Shown: in pieces, positions 27,326-36,295 of the stretch
Numbering within the stretch: the first letter of the stretch is position 1
How the letters are laid out: every line of letters begins with the position of its first letter
Assembly (NCBI GenBank): GCA_963823565.1
Contig: CAWGLR010000001.1
Span: forward strand, 372,001-436,000
Origin: RHKX01 sp963823565
GTDB taxonomy: Bacteria > Actinomycetota > Thermoleophilia > Solirubrobacterales > 70-9
Direction of reading: 5' to 3'
DNA: 64,000 nt
Program-made: the position numbers and the translations under genes
Notes under the pieces: generated by a model
Databases searched by the model: none
What the model was told of the DNA's origin: nothing
What the model saw: the letters and a program-made list of their open reading frames with translations, nothing else

Positions 27326-29533
27326 GTGAGCGACAGCGTCAGCGAAAGCGAGAACCCGTCAATCCCCAGTCCCGAGCCGGAGACGAAGCGGCCGCGGACG
27401 AACAAGGACTGGTGGCCGAACCAGCTCGACCTCTCGGTGCTGCACCAGCACTCCGAGCTCTCCGATCCGCTGGACCCGGGCTTCGACTACGCGGAGGAGT
27501 TCGCGAAGCTCGACGTCGAGGCGCTCAAGCGCGATCTGACCGAGCTGATGACGACCTCGCAGGACTGGTGGCCGGCCGACTACGGCCATTACGGCGGCCT
27601 CTTCATCCGGATGAGCTGGCACGCGGCGGGCACCTACCGGATCGCCGACGGCCGCGGCGGCGGCGGCCAGGGCGCGCAGCGCTTCGCCCCGCTCAACAGC
27701 TGGCCGGACAACGCCAACCTCGACAAGGCGCGGCGGCTGCTGTGGCCGATCAAGCAGAAGTACGGCCAGAGCATCTCGTGGGCCGACCTGCTGGTCTTCG
27801 CCGGCGACGTCGCGATGCAGTCGATGGGATTCGAGACCTTCGGCTTCGGGTTCGGCCGACCCGACATCTGGGAGCCCGAGGAGGTCTTCTGGGGCCCCGA
27901 GGACACCTGGCTCGGCGATGAGCGCTACAGCGGCGACCGCGAGCTGACCGGTCCGTTCGGGGCGGTGCAGATGGGGCTGATCTACGTCAACCCGGAGGGT
28001 CCCAACGGCAACCCCGACCCGCTCGCCGCCGCCCACGACATCCGCGAGACGTTCGCCCGGATGGCGATGAACGACGAGGAGACGGCGGCGCTGATCATCG
28101 GCGGCCACACCTTCGGCAAGACCCACGGCGCCGTCACCGAGGACCACCTCGGCCCCGAGCCCGAGGGAGCCCCGATCGAGCAGCAGGGCCTGGGCTGGAA
28201 GAACGACGTCGACGGCGGCAACGGCAGCGTCACGATGACCAGCGGCCTCGAGGGCGCCTGGACGAAGAACCCGATCAAGTGGGACAACGGCTTCCTCGAG
28301 AACCTGTTCGAGTACGAGTGGGAGCTGACCGAGAGCCCCGCGGGCGCGAAGCAGTGGACGCCGAAGGACGCAGCCGCCGACGGCACCGTTCCCGACGCGC
28401 ACGACCCGGAGAAGCGGCACGCGCCGATGATGCTCACGACCGACCTGGCCCTGCGGCTGGATCCGATCTACGGGCCGATCTCCAAGCGCTTCTACGAGCA
28501 CCCGGAGGAGCTCTCCGAGGCGTTCGCCAAGGCCTGGTACAAGCTCCTGCACCGCGACATGGGGCCGGTCTCGCGCTTCCTGGGCCCGTGGGTTCCCGAG
28601 CCGCAGCTCTGGCAGGACCCGGTGCCGCCGGTCGACCACGAGCTGGTCGGCGAGGCGGACATCGCCGCGCTGAAGGCCAAGCTCCTCGACTGCGGCCTCT
28701 CGATCCCGCAGCTCGTGTCGACCGCGTGGGCGGCGGCGGCCTCGTTCCGCGGCACCGACAAGCGCGGCGGCGCCAACGGCGCCCGCGTCAGGCTCGAGCC
28801 GCAGAGGGACTGGGAGGTCAACGAGCCGGCCGAGCTGGCGAAGACCCTGCCGGTCCTCGAGGGGGTCCAGCGGGAGTTCAACGAGTCGCAGGCGGGCGGC
28901 AAGCGGATCTCGCTCGCCGACACGATCGTGCTCGGCGGGTGCGCGGCGGTCGAACAGGCGGCGAAGGCCGCCGGCTTCGACGTCGCCGTCCCGTTCACGC
29001 CGGGGCGCACCGACGCCTCCCAGGAGGAGACCGACGTCGAGTCGGCCGCGGTGCTCGAGCCTCGCGCCGACGGCTTCCGCAACTGGGTCGGCCCCGGCGA
29101 GGACCTCTCGCCGGAGATGCTGCTCCTCGACCGGGCCGTGATGCTCCGGCTCACCGCGCCGGAGATGACGGTGCTGGTCGGCGGCATGCGGGCCCTGGAC
29201 GCGAACTACGGGAAGACCCAGCACGGCGTCTTCACCGACCGCCCCGGCGCGCTGACCAACGACTTCTTCGTGAACCTGCTCGATCAGGGCACGGAGTGGT
29301 CGGAGGCCGGGGACGGCGTCTACGAGGGCCGCGATCGCGCCACCGGCGAGGTCAGGCGGACGGCGACCGCCGTCGACCTCGTCTTCGGCTCGCACTCGCA
29401 GCTGCGGGCGCTCTCCGAGGTCTACGCCGCCGAGGACGCGAAGGAGAAGTTCGCGCGCGACTTCGCCGCCGCCTGGGACAAGGTCATGAGCCTGGACCGC
29501 TTCGACGTCAGGGAGGCGGCGCAGGGGACCTGA
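27326..29533 (+). CDS. katG: Catalase-peroxidase KatG
   Basis: Bifunctional haem enzyme that removes hydrogen peroxide; 735 residues, the normal length with both tandem domains. Distal residues R95, W98 and H99 lie in RMSWHAAGT. The Met-Tyr-Trp crosslink partners are W98, Y at GLIYVNPEG (about 219) and M at about 245, and the proximal His is in GGHTFGKTHGA. The C-terminal domain ends near VMSLDRFDV. Start is GTG 27326 after GAAAGGA. A strong terminator follows at 29583. It probably protects against oxidative stress; no adjacent regulator is seen apart from a LuxR-type gene 490 bases further on. Confidence 0.97.
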   Translation: MSDSVSESENPSIPSPEPETKRPRTNKDWWPNQLDLSVLHQHSELSDPLDPGFDYAEEFAKLDVEALKRDLTELMTTSQDWWPADYGHYGGLFIRMSWHAAGTYRIADGRGGGGQGAQRFAPLNSWPDNANLDKARRLLWPIKQKYGQSISWADLLVFAGDVAMQSMGFETFGFGFGRPDIWEPEEVFWGPEDTWLGDERYSGDRELTGPFGAVQMGLIYVNPEGPNGNPDPLAAAHDIRETFARMAMNDEETAALIIGGHTFGKTHGAVTEDHLGPEPEGAPIEQQGLGWKNDVDGGNGSVTMTSGLEGAWTKNPIKWDNGFLENLFEYEWELTESPAGAKQWTPKDAAADGTVPDAHDPEKRHAPMMLTTDLALRLDPIYGPISKRFYEHPEELSEAFAKAWYKLLHRDMGPVSRFLGPWVPEPQLWQDPVPPVDHELVGEADIAALKAKLLDCGLSIPQLVSTAWAAAASFRGTDKRGGANGARVRLEPQRDWEVNEPAELAKTLPVLEGVQREFNESQAGGKRISLADTIVLGGCAAVEQAAKAAGFDVAVPFTPGRTDASQEETDVESAAVLEPRADGFRNWVGPGEDLSPEMLLLDRAVMLRLTAPEMTVLVGGMRALDANYGKTQHGVFTDRPGALTNDFFVNLLDQGTEWSEAGDGVYEGRDRATGEVRRTATAVDLVFGSHSQLRALSEVYAAEDAKEKFARDFAAAWDKVMSLDRFDVREAAQGT

Positions 29534-29582
29534 TCCCCCGCGCGCGCGGCGGCCGCCGCGGGGCAGCCGCATTCCGAGGATC

Positions 29583-29610
29583 CGAAGGGCCCGCAACCGC
29601 GGGCCCTTCG
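29583..29610 (+). terminator. Rho-independent-like terminator of katG
   Basis: A 12-base-pair perfect stem (29583-29594 with 29599-29610, CGAAGGGCCCGC and its complement) around the loop AACC, 50 bases after the katG stop. It lacks a T-run, as is common in high-GC actinobacteria. Confidence 0.8.
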
Positions 29611-29633
29611 CTCTCAGCGGCACTCAGCTGGAT

Positions 29634-29956
29634 GTCCGCTCGAGCCATTCGAGAAAGCCGGCAGGTGAGGAGACGCGAGTCGGATGTCTTCACGCCGCTC
29701 GCCCTGCGGCCGATCTCCGGTCCCAGGACCGTGGCCCGGCTCCTCATCAAGTTCGCCGCCTCCTCCCCTCACCGGCGCGTCTCCTCCACCCGGGTGAACG
29801 GAGCGCCGGCGCTGTGGATCGAGGGCGCGGGCGGCTTCGACACGGTCGTCGGTCGTCAGCGTCGCGATCGACGGTGGCCGCACCACCCGGATCTACTCGA
29901 TGCGCAACCCGGAGAAGCTCGCCCGCATCGGGGCGCAGGCGCTGCTTACGCGGTAG
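29634..29956 (+). pseudogene. Remnant of an ECF41/SigJ-type sigma factor (C-terminal SnoaL-like domain)
   Basis: About the last 100 residues of a SigJ-like extracytoplasmic-function sigma factor are recognisable: FTPLALRPISGPRTVARLL, VNGAPALWIEGAGGFDTVV and, after a frame change, SVAIDGGRTTRIYSMRNPEK, ending at TAG 29954-29956. The sigma regions 2 and 4 are absent. The frame is broken by a 7-base tandem duplication (GGTCGTC at 29844-29850 and 29851-29857). It is a decayed gene, not a working factor. Confidence 0.7.
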
Positions 29957-30023
29957 GGGCGAGCCGCCGAGCGGAGCTCGTGCCGAACGGCACGACTATT
30001 CTGTCGCGAGAGCCTGAGCTCGG

Positions 30024-31088
30024 GTGGTACAGCCGATCAAGGAGGGTCCGATCGCAGCTCTCACAAGAACAGACCTCGAGGCGACGCTCCGGTTTCTCGG
30101 CGAGGCGTCGGACGCCCCGGACCAGGTCTCGTTCCGGCGGGGGATGCTCTCGGGCCTGCACGGACTGATCGACTGCGACGTGATCGGCTACAACGAGGTC
30201 GATCTCGAGCGCGGCACGATCCTCGTCCTCCACGACCCGATCGGGTCGCTGCCGGACGAGGTCGGCGCCCAGTTGCTGCTCGTCGCCTCCGAGCATCCCG
30301 TCCTGACGCGCAACCGGGCGGGCGACCTGCGCCCGTACGCGATCTCGGACTTCCTCAGCACCCGCCAGTTCCACCGGATGGCGCTCTACCAGGACTTCTT
30401 CCGCCACCTCGAGGCGCAGGACCAGATCGCGTTCGGGCTCCCCGGCGAGGCCGCCATCGGCATCGCGATGAACCGCCCGACCCGCGGCTTCAGCGCCCGC
30501 GACCGCGAGCTCCTCGAGCTGCTGCGGCCGCATCTGACCAGAGCGTGGGAGCGGGTCCGGGAGCGCGAGCGCGCCGCGGCGCTGATCGCGGGCCTGGAAC
30601 TCGGGCTGGAGCAGGAGGCCTCCGCGGTGATCCTGCTCGACTCGCGGCTGACGATCGAGCACGCCTCGGAGCTCGCGCTGCACCTGCTCGAGGCCTACGG
30701 CGGCGCGCGCCTCGGCCGGACGATCGACGACTGGCTCGAGTGGGTCGTGCGGCCGGACAGGCTGACGGTCGAGGGGGCGCGCGGCTACCTCACGGTGAGA
30801 GCGCTGCCGAGGCCCGGCTCCCCCGACGCCCTGATGCTGCTCCTGAGCGAGCGCCGTCGCGAGCCGATGAGCCACGAGCAGCTGCTCGGGCTGGGAGTCA
30901 GCCGGCGGGAGGCCCAGGTCCTGCGGGCGCTCGCCCGGGGCCTCGACAACTCCGCCGTCGCCTCCGAGCTCGGAATCAGCGTCGCGACCGTCCGCAAGCA
31001 CCTCGAGCGCATCTACTCGAAGCTCGGCGTCCACACCCGCACCGAGGCGGCGGCGGTTGCGCTCGGCTCGCGGCCGCCTCGCCGGTAG
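30024..31088 (+). CDS. LuxR-family helix-turn-helix transcriptional regulator
   Basis: 354 residues. The C-terminal LuxR/GerE domain (about 290-350) carries VSRREAQVLRALARGLDNSA and ISVATVRKHLERIYSKLGVH, a complete DNA-binding unit. The first 180 residues form a PAS/GAF-like ligand-sensing part and the middle links to the HTH; no receiver or ATPase domain is present. It may sense a small molecule. It ends 4 bases from the stop of the giant secreted protein (convergent). GTG 30024 is the assigned start, without a clear ribosome site. Confidence 0.85.
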   Translation: MVQPIKEGPIAALTRTDLEATLRFLGEASDAPDQVSFRRGMLSGLHGLIDCDVIGYNEVDLERGTILVLHDPIGSLPDEVGAQLLLVASEHPVLTRNRAGDLRPYAISDFLSTRQFHRMALYQDFFRHLEAQDQIAFGLPGEAAIGIAMNRPTRGFSARDRELLELLRPHLTRAWERVRERERAAALIAGLELGLEQEASAVILLDSRLTIEHASELALHLLEAYGGARLGRTIDDWLEWVVRPDRLTVEGARGYLTVRALPRPGSPDALMLLLSERRREPMSHEQLLGLGVSRREAQVLRALARGLDNSAVASELGISVATVRKHLERIYSKLGVHTRTEAAAVALGSRPPRR

Positions 31089-31092
31089 GCGC

Positions 31093-34000
31093 TCAGCGAC
31101 CGGGGCAGCTCGCGACGATCCGCTGGTCGCCGACCTTCCGCGGGCTGCTCCCCTTCCTCAGCGTCGCCTTCAGGCCGATCCGATGACCGCCGGTCCGCGC
31201 CTTGCGGAGGACGAGCTTGCCGGGGACCTTGCCGCCGCGCTTCGCCTTCCTGCCGTCGAAGCTGACCGCGAGCGACTTGATCCCGCCCCGCTTCGCCGCG
31301 CGCTTGTCGAAGCTCACCACCAGGTTGGAGCGCTTGCGCTTCACGCTCTTGACGATCGCATCCCAGAGCCCCGAGCCACTCGCCTCGCGGTGGCCGGCCC
31401 CGTCCGTCGCGATGCTGAGGAACGCGTAGGCGCCGGCCTTCCTCGCCTTGAACACGTCCTTCTTCCTGCTCGTGCGCAGGCGCCACGGCGCGTACGGCTT
31501 GCCGTCGCGGGAGACGTAGACGTCGCGGAAGGCGATCCCCGCGCCCTTGTCCTTGCCGCCGAACCTGACCGCGAGCTTCGCGCAGCTCGGCTTCGCCCGC
31601 TTGCCGAGGGCGCGCTTGCCGCCGCCCTTGCCCTTCCCCCGCTTCGCCTTCACCGACTTGATCGTGCTGGTGGGCGGCGTGGCGTCGATCGTGTTGGTGA
31701 AGGTCGGGGTGAGGATCGGATCGTTCAGGTCGAAGACGATCGACGCCCTGTTGGAGATCGTCGTGCCAGTGCCGAGGGCGGGCTGCGGGTCGACGCTGAA
31801 GGTGACGCCTCCCTGCCCCTCGCTCGGCTGCTCGTTCGGCGGCAGGAATCCGATCTGCGGATCGGTGACGAGCTCGCGGGTCGCCGGGTCGACGCCGCGG
31901 AAGTGCCAGGTGACGAGCCCGGTGGCGCGGTTCAGCGTCGCGTCGAGCTCGAGGATCAACGGCAACCCGGGCCTGAGGTCCATCGACGTCGACCATTCCT
32001 GGGCTCCGGGCGGCGGGGTGAGGACGTTGTCGTCGCCGAAGTAGACCGGGCCGAACGCGAACGTGCTCAGGTCGAGCTTGCTCGCGTCGAGCCGGTCGGT
32101 GATCCGCACCTCGTGCGCGGGAGCGCTCGCGTCGGGCTTGTTCTCGAACATCACCAGGTAGCTCATCGGCGTCCCGGGCGGGATGAAGCGACCGGTGCCG
32201 TAGCCGGGCAGGCCCGCCTTGTCGTTCGGGTCGCCCGGGTAGACGACCTCGACGATGTGGTCGGGCGGCGGCGGGGGCGGGTCGGGCGGCGGATCCTCCT
32301 TCGGGGGGACGATCTCCGGCGGGTTCACCGGCGGATCGTTGCTTCCGGAGTTGGAACCTTCGTCGCGCCGGCAGATCTCGAGCACGGCGCCGTTGACCTC
32401 CGACTCCGACTTGCCCTTGAAGAACGGGTTCGATGGGTCCTTGCCCGCCGCGGCGCGCAGGTACTCGATCAGCGTCGCGAACCACTCGTCCCCGAACAGG
32501 GTCGCGAAGGTTTCGAACTGCCCCGAGACGATCGCGTCGGCGTCCGCCTCCGACAGCGCGATGTCGAGCGCGGCGATCTTGCCGCTGCCGTCGGCGAGCT
32601 CGTTGAGGCGGTCACGCTGCCCGCCGTCGATGTAGTTGCGAGCGCGCAGGCAGTCGGCGACGTGGCGGCGCTGGGCGACGATCGCGTTGTTGCCGGTGCC
32701 GTCCCTGACCGAGCGGATGCTCTCGAGCCGCGCCTCCGGGCCCTCGAGCGTCACCTCGAGGTTCCCGTTCGTGCCCGTCGGCTTGCCGTTCGGTGGCTGA
32801 GCGACCTTCTTCGGCAGGGCCGCGGAGAACACGTACTTGACCGTGCCCGCGCCGCTCGTCCGCCGAACCGACGGCTCCTCCGGCTTGCCGCCCGTCAGCT
32901 TCGCCGAGTACGCGACGTTGCCGGCCGCCGGCCCGCCGGTGATCTTGAACGCCCCGCTCTCGGCCCCTCCGCCCTGGGATCCGGCCTGGCGATCGACTTC
33001 CAGGCCGGCGATCGGCGCCGGCGCGACGCCGGTCGGGACCGTGTTCGCGAACACGGTCGACCGCAGCTTGTAGATCGCGTGCGGATCGCCGGTCGGGGTG
33101 AACTTGATGAAGGCGGTCCTGGTGCCGCCGGCCGGGACCCGGTCGAAGGAGACCGCGATGCCGTGGTCGACGCCGTCGTCGCCCTCGACCCCGCTGACCC
33201 CGGAGCCGAGTGCCTCGACCTCGGCGCCGGACTGGAACCCGTCGACGCGGGCGATGCCGTTCAACGCGTCGACGTTGCCGTAGTTGGTGACCTGGAGCAC
33301 CACCTTGGCCGGGTAGTTGCCGAGCACGCCCCTCGGGCCGATCACGGCGGCGCCGAGCCGGGGGCGTGCGGTGGCCTCGACGGTGAACGCGTCGGGCAGG
33401 GTCGCCGATGTGCCGGCGCTCGGACGCCTCGCCACGACGCTGTAGACGCCGGGCTCGCTGCCCTTGAGGTTGAAGCGCACGTTCAGCGCCCGCCCCCCCG
33501 GGGTCGTCGAGACCGACTCGGCGGGGATGTCGGCGCGTCCGGCGGCGCGCAGGACGACGCTGGTGTTCGCGGTGAGCCCGGTTCCGGTCAGGGTCGGCGT
33601 GACGAAGCCCTGGCCGCCCCGCTTCGGACTGATCCTGCTCAGGGCCAGTGGCGGGCACCCATCCGGAGTCGTCGCGAACTGGACCGGGCAGGCGTCGGAG
33701 CCGTCGGGGACGCCGTCGTTGTCGTCGTCGGGGTCGCAGACGTTGCCGTCGCCGTCGCCGTCGGCGTCCGCCTGATCCGGATTCGGCACCGCCGGGCAGT
33801 TGTCGGCGAAGTCCGGGACGCCGTCGCCGTCCGTGTCGGTGCTCGGCGCCTCGCGGTCGAAGATCGCGAGCCCGAAGTCGTTGTTGACGCCCGCGTAGAG
33901 GCTCTGACCGTCGCCGCTCAGGGTCGGCAGCCCGCCGAGGCCACCGTTGCCGAAGCCGTCGATGCACTGGCCGCCGTCGCCCGTCTCCGAGACGCAGCCG

Positions 34001-35250
34001 TCGGGATCGGCCTTCTGGGTGAGCGCGCCGGTGGCCGGATCGCGATCGAGGACCGCGATCTTCTGCCCGCCCGCGTAGACGCTGCGGCCGTCGCTGCTGG
34101 CGGTCGCGGTGAATGCGTCAAGCAGCCCCTTGCCGTCCTGGCAGAGTCCGCCGGTCCCGTCCTCGGAGATGCAGCCGGCGGTACCGGCCTTCTGATCGAG
34201 CTCGCCGGACGTCGTGTTGCGATCGAAGACGGCCACGGCGTTCGAGTCCGAGCTCGCCACGTACAGGTTCTCCCCGTCGGGGCTGAAGGCGGGGCTCTTG
34301 ACGTGCGGGCTCCCGGTGTCGAGCGCGACGCCGTCCTGACACGCCCCGGCGCTGCCGCTCTCCGAATAGCAGCCCTCGACGCCGGCGTCCTGGGTCAGCA
34401 GGCCCGTGGTCAGGTTGCGCTGGAAGATCGCCACCTGGTCGTTGCGCGAGACCATCGCGATCGTCTCGCCGTCGGGGCTGATCGCGATCCCCTCGGGCAG
34501 GTTCATCGCCTTGCCGTCGACGCAGTTGCCGCTCGAGCCGTTCTCGGAGATGCAGCCGTCGGTGCCCGCCGGCTGCGAGAGCTCGCCCGTGTCCGGGTCG
34601 CGGTCGAGGACGATGATCGAGTTCGCGAGGTCGCCGCCCACCACGTAGACGTTGAGCCCGTTCGGGCTGACGACGAGCTTGTCGGGCCGGCCCATCGCCC
34701 GGACCGGGTTGCAGAACGACGAGGCGCCGTTGTCGAGGCAGCCCTCGAACCCGGGCTTCAGCGTCAGCTCTCCGGTGCTCGTGTCACGGTCGAAGATCGT
34801 CAGCGACAGCTTGTCGAAGGACGTGACGTAGACGTTCTCGCCGTCGGGGCTGATCGCGACACCGGTCGCCTTCAGCAGCCGCGGCGTGCTCGTGCAGCCG
34901 TCCGCCGCCACGCCGTCGTCCTTGAAGCAGCCGTCGGCCCCGGCCTTCTGCTCCAGCTCGCCGGTCGCCGGGTCGCGATCGAGGACCGCCAGCGTGTGCT
35001 GGGAAAAGGAGACGGTGTAGACGTTCTTTCCGTCGGGGCTGACGACCGAGTCGGTGTTCCCCACCCCGTTGCCGTCCTCGCACATCCCCGACGCACCTCC
35101 CTGATAGACGCAGCCGTCGGTCGCGGCCTTCTGCTCGAGCTCGCCGAGCGCCGACGCCGGCGCGGGCAGCAGGAGGAGCCCCAGGACTACGGCCAGCGCC
35201 GAGAGCGCAAAGCGGCCGTACACGGCCTCGCGGAGGACCCGATAACCCAT
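31093..35250 (-). CDS. Giant secreted propeller protein with TSP3 calcium repeats
   Basis: Exported protein of 1385 residues. After a signal peptide (about 10-35) come seven or so repeats of the form SPDGENVYVTSFD with CISEDGTGG loops, a lactonase/propeller-like array (about 40-470). Residues about 473-520 are thrombospondin type 3 calcium repeats (DTDGDGVPDFADNCPAVPNP). IPT/TIG-like and DUF11-like beta domains follow, a Pro-rich linker, another adhesin-type domain (DPNDKAGLPGYGTGRFIPPG), and a basic C-terminal beta domain (about 1250-1385). It likely acts at the cell surface in adhesion or binding. ATG 35250 is preferred over an upstream TTG. Confidence 0.75.
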   Translation of the reverse strand: MGYRVLREAVYGRFALSALAVVLGLLLLPAPASALGELEQKAATDGCVYQGGASGMCEDGNGVGNTDSVVSPDGKNVYTVSFSQHTLAVLDRDPATGELEQKAGADGCFKDDGVAADGCTSTPRLLKATGVAISPDGENVYVTSFDKLSLTIFDRDTSTGELTLKPGFEGCLDNGASSFCNPVRAMGRPDKLVVSPNGLNVYVVGGDLANSIIVLDRDPDTGELSQPAGTDGCISENGSSGNCVDGKAMNLPEGIAISPDGETIAMVSRNDQVAIFQRNLTTGLLTQDAGVEGCYSESGSAGACQDGVALDTGSPHVKSPAFSPDGENLYVASSDSNAVAVFDRNTTSGELDQKAGTAGCISEDGTGGLCQDGKGLLDAFTATASSDGRSVYAGGQKIAVLDRDPATGALTQKADPDGCVSETGDGGQCIDGFGNGGLGGLPTLSGDGQSLYAGVNNDFGLAIFDREAPSTDTDGDGVPDFADNCPAVPNPDQADADGDGDGNVCDPDDDNDGVPDGSDACPVQFATTPDGCPPLALSRISPKRGGQGFVTPTLTGTGLTANTSVVLRAAGRADIPAESVSTTPGGRALNVRFNLKGSEPGVYSVVARRPSAGTSATLPDAFTVEATARPRLGAAVIGPRGVLGNYPAKVVLQVTNYGNVDALNGIARVDGFQSGAEVEALGSGVSGVEGDDGVDHGIAVSFDRVPAGGTRTAFIKFTPTGDPHAIYKLRSTVFANTVPTGVAPAPIAGLEVDRQAGSQGGGAESGAFKITGGPAAGNVAYSAKLTGGKPEEPSVRRTSGAGTVKYVFSAALPKKVAQPPNGKPTGTNGNLEVTLEGPEARLESIRSVRDGTGNNAIVAQRRHVADCLRARNYIDGGQRDRLNELADGSGKIAALDIALSEADADAIVSGQFETFATLFGDEWFATLIEYLRAAAGKDPSNPFFKGKSESEVNGAVLEICRRDEGSNSGSNDPPVNPPEIVPPKEDPPPDPPPPPPDHIVEVVYPGDPNDKAGLPGYGTGRFIPPGTPMSYLVMFENKPDASAPAHEVRITDRLDASKLDLSTFAFGPVYFGDDNVLTPPPGAQEWSTSMDLRPGLPLILELDATLNRATGLVTWHFRGVDPATRELVTDPQIGFLPPNEQPSEGQGGVTFSVDPQPALGTGTTISNRASIVFDLNDPILTPTFTNTIDATPPTSTIKSVKAKRGKGKGGGKRALGKRAKPSCAKLAVRFGGKDKGAGIAFRDVYVSRDGKPYAPWRLRTSRKKDVFKARKAGAYAFLSIATDGAGHREASGSGLWDAIVKSVKRKRSNLVVSFDKRAAKRGGIKSLAVSFDGRKAKRGGKVPGKLVLRKARTGGHRIGLKATLRKGSSPRKVGDQRIVASCPGR

Positions 35251-35385
35251 CGGGCCAACCAGACCGCACCGGGCGCGAGGATGCAATACGGCAGCTGCCG
35301 TACCGACCGAGCGCCGGCCCTATCGGCCTCGAGCCGGCGGGAGTGCGGGGCCGTCGCCCGGAGGGGCGGCGGCCCCCGGGCCCGA

Positions 35386-35598
35386 TTACTCCTTCTCGTA
35401 CTTGAACGAGACCCCGAGGCGGACCCGGAATCCCGAGATCTTGCCGTCCTCGATCGTCACGTCCTGGCGGATGACCTCCGCGATCCGCAGGTCGCGAACC
35501 GACCCGCCGACCATCTCGACCGCGTTCTTCGCCGCCTGCTCCCACGAGTCCGAACTGACGCCGACGACCTCGGTGACGCGATAGACGCTCTCTGCCAT
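35386..35598 (-). CDS. Dodecin family flavin-storage protein
   Basis: 70-residue protein with the dodecin fold signature: YRVTEVVGVSSDSWEQAAKNAV at the N-terminus and DGKISGFRVRLGVSFKYE at the end. Dodecins form hollow 12-mers that bind flavins or CoA. ATG 35598 has GGAGGAGGAG just upstream. The divergent flavin-reductase-like gene starts 92 bases away, a fitting neighbour for a flavin-binding protein. Confidence 0.93.
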   Translation of the reverse strand: MAESVYRVTEVVGVSSDSWEQAAKNAVEMVGGSVRDLRIAEVIRQDVTIEDGKISGFRVRLGVSFKYEKE

Positions 35599-35689
35599 CT
35601 CTCCTCCTCCGTTGGGTCCGCCTACCTTCGCACGGATCAGGGGTAGTCGCGAGGCGACTCGGGCCGCGGCTGGTGGGACAATCCGCCCG

Positions 35690-36295
35690 ATGTCCTCGAC
35701 GGGCCCCCCACCACGGGTTCCCCTCCCGCTGAACGCTCCGATCTGGGACGCGTTCTTCACGGTGGCGCCACTGGTGCTGGTGGGAACCCGCGAGGAGGAC
35801 GGCGGCCACGACCTCGCGCCGAAGCACATGGCGATGCCGCTCGGGTGGCAGAACCACTTCGGGTTCGTCTGCCATCCCAGCCACGCCACCCAGCGCAACG
35901 CCGAGCGCACGGGGGAGTTCACCGTCAGCTTCCCGCGGCCCGCGTCGGTCGTGCAGATCGCCCTCGCGGCCGAGGCGAGGACCGCCGGCGGCAAGCCCAG
36001 CCTGGACGCGATCGCGGTGTCCCCCGCCACCGCCGTCGACGGCGTCCTCGTCGACGATGCCCAGCTCTGGCTCGAGTGCGAGCTCGACCGGGTGATCGAC
36101 GGGTTCGGCGAGAACACGCTGATCGCCGGCCGGGTGGTCGCGGCGGCGGTCGCCGAGGCCGCGCACCGGGCCTCCGACGCCGACGACGCCGAGCTGATCG
36201 CGGCCTCCCCCCTGCTCGCATTCCTGCCGCCGGGACGCTTCGCCGCGATCGCGGAGACGCGTTCCTTCCCGTTCCCGGGCGACTTCCGCCGGTAG
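35690..36295 (+). CDS. Flavin reductase-like (FMN-binding split-barrel) protein
   Basis: 201-residue FMN-binding protein of the flavin-reductase-like domain family. WDAFFTVAPLVLVGTREEDG, DLAPKHMAMPLGWQNHFGFVC and HPSHATQRNAERTGEFTVSF give the typical split-barrel strands and flavin contact loops. It likely reduces or binds FMN. TAG at 36293-36295 is followed at once by the ATG of the M20 gene (TAGATG), so translation is coupled. Confidence 0.85.
   Translation: MSSTGPPPRVPLPLNAPIWDAFFTVAPLVLVGTREEDGGHDLAPKHMAMPLGWQNHFGFVCHPSHATQRNAERTGEFTVSFPRPASVVQIALAAEARTAGGKPSLDAIAVSPATAVDGVLVDDAQLWLECELDRVIDGFGENTLIAGRVVAAAVAEAAHRASDADDAELIAASPLLAFLPPGRFAAIAETRSFPFPGDFRR

Noticed and set aside
31057..35646. 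A 1529-residue plus-strand frame opposite the giant secreted protein
   Set aside because: It is the GC-driven shadow of the minus-strand gene: Arg/Val/Asp-rich, no domain, no ribosome site, while the minus frame has a signal peptide and clear repeats.
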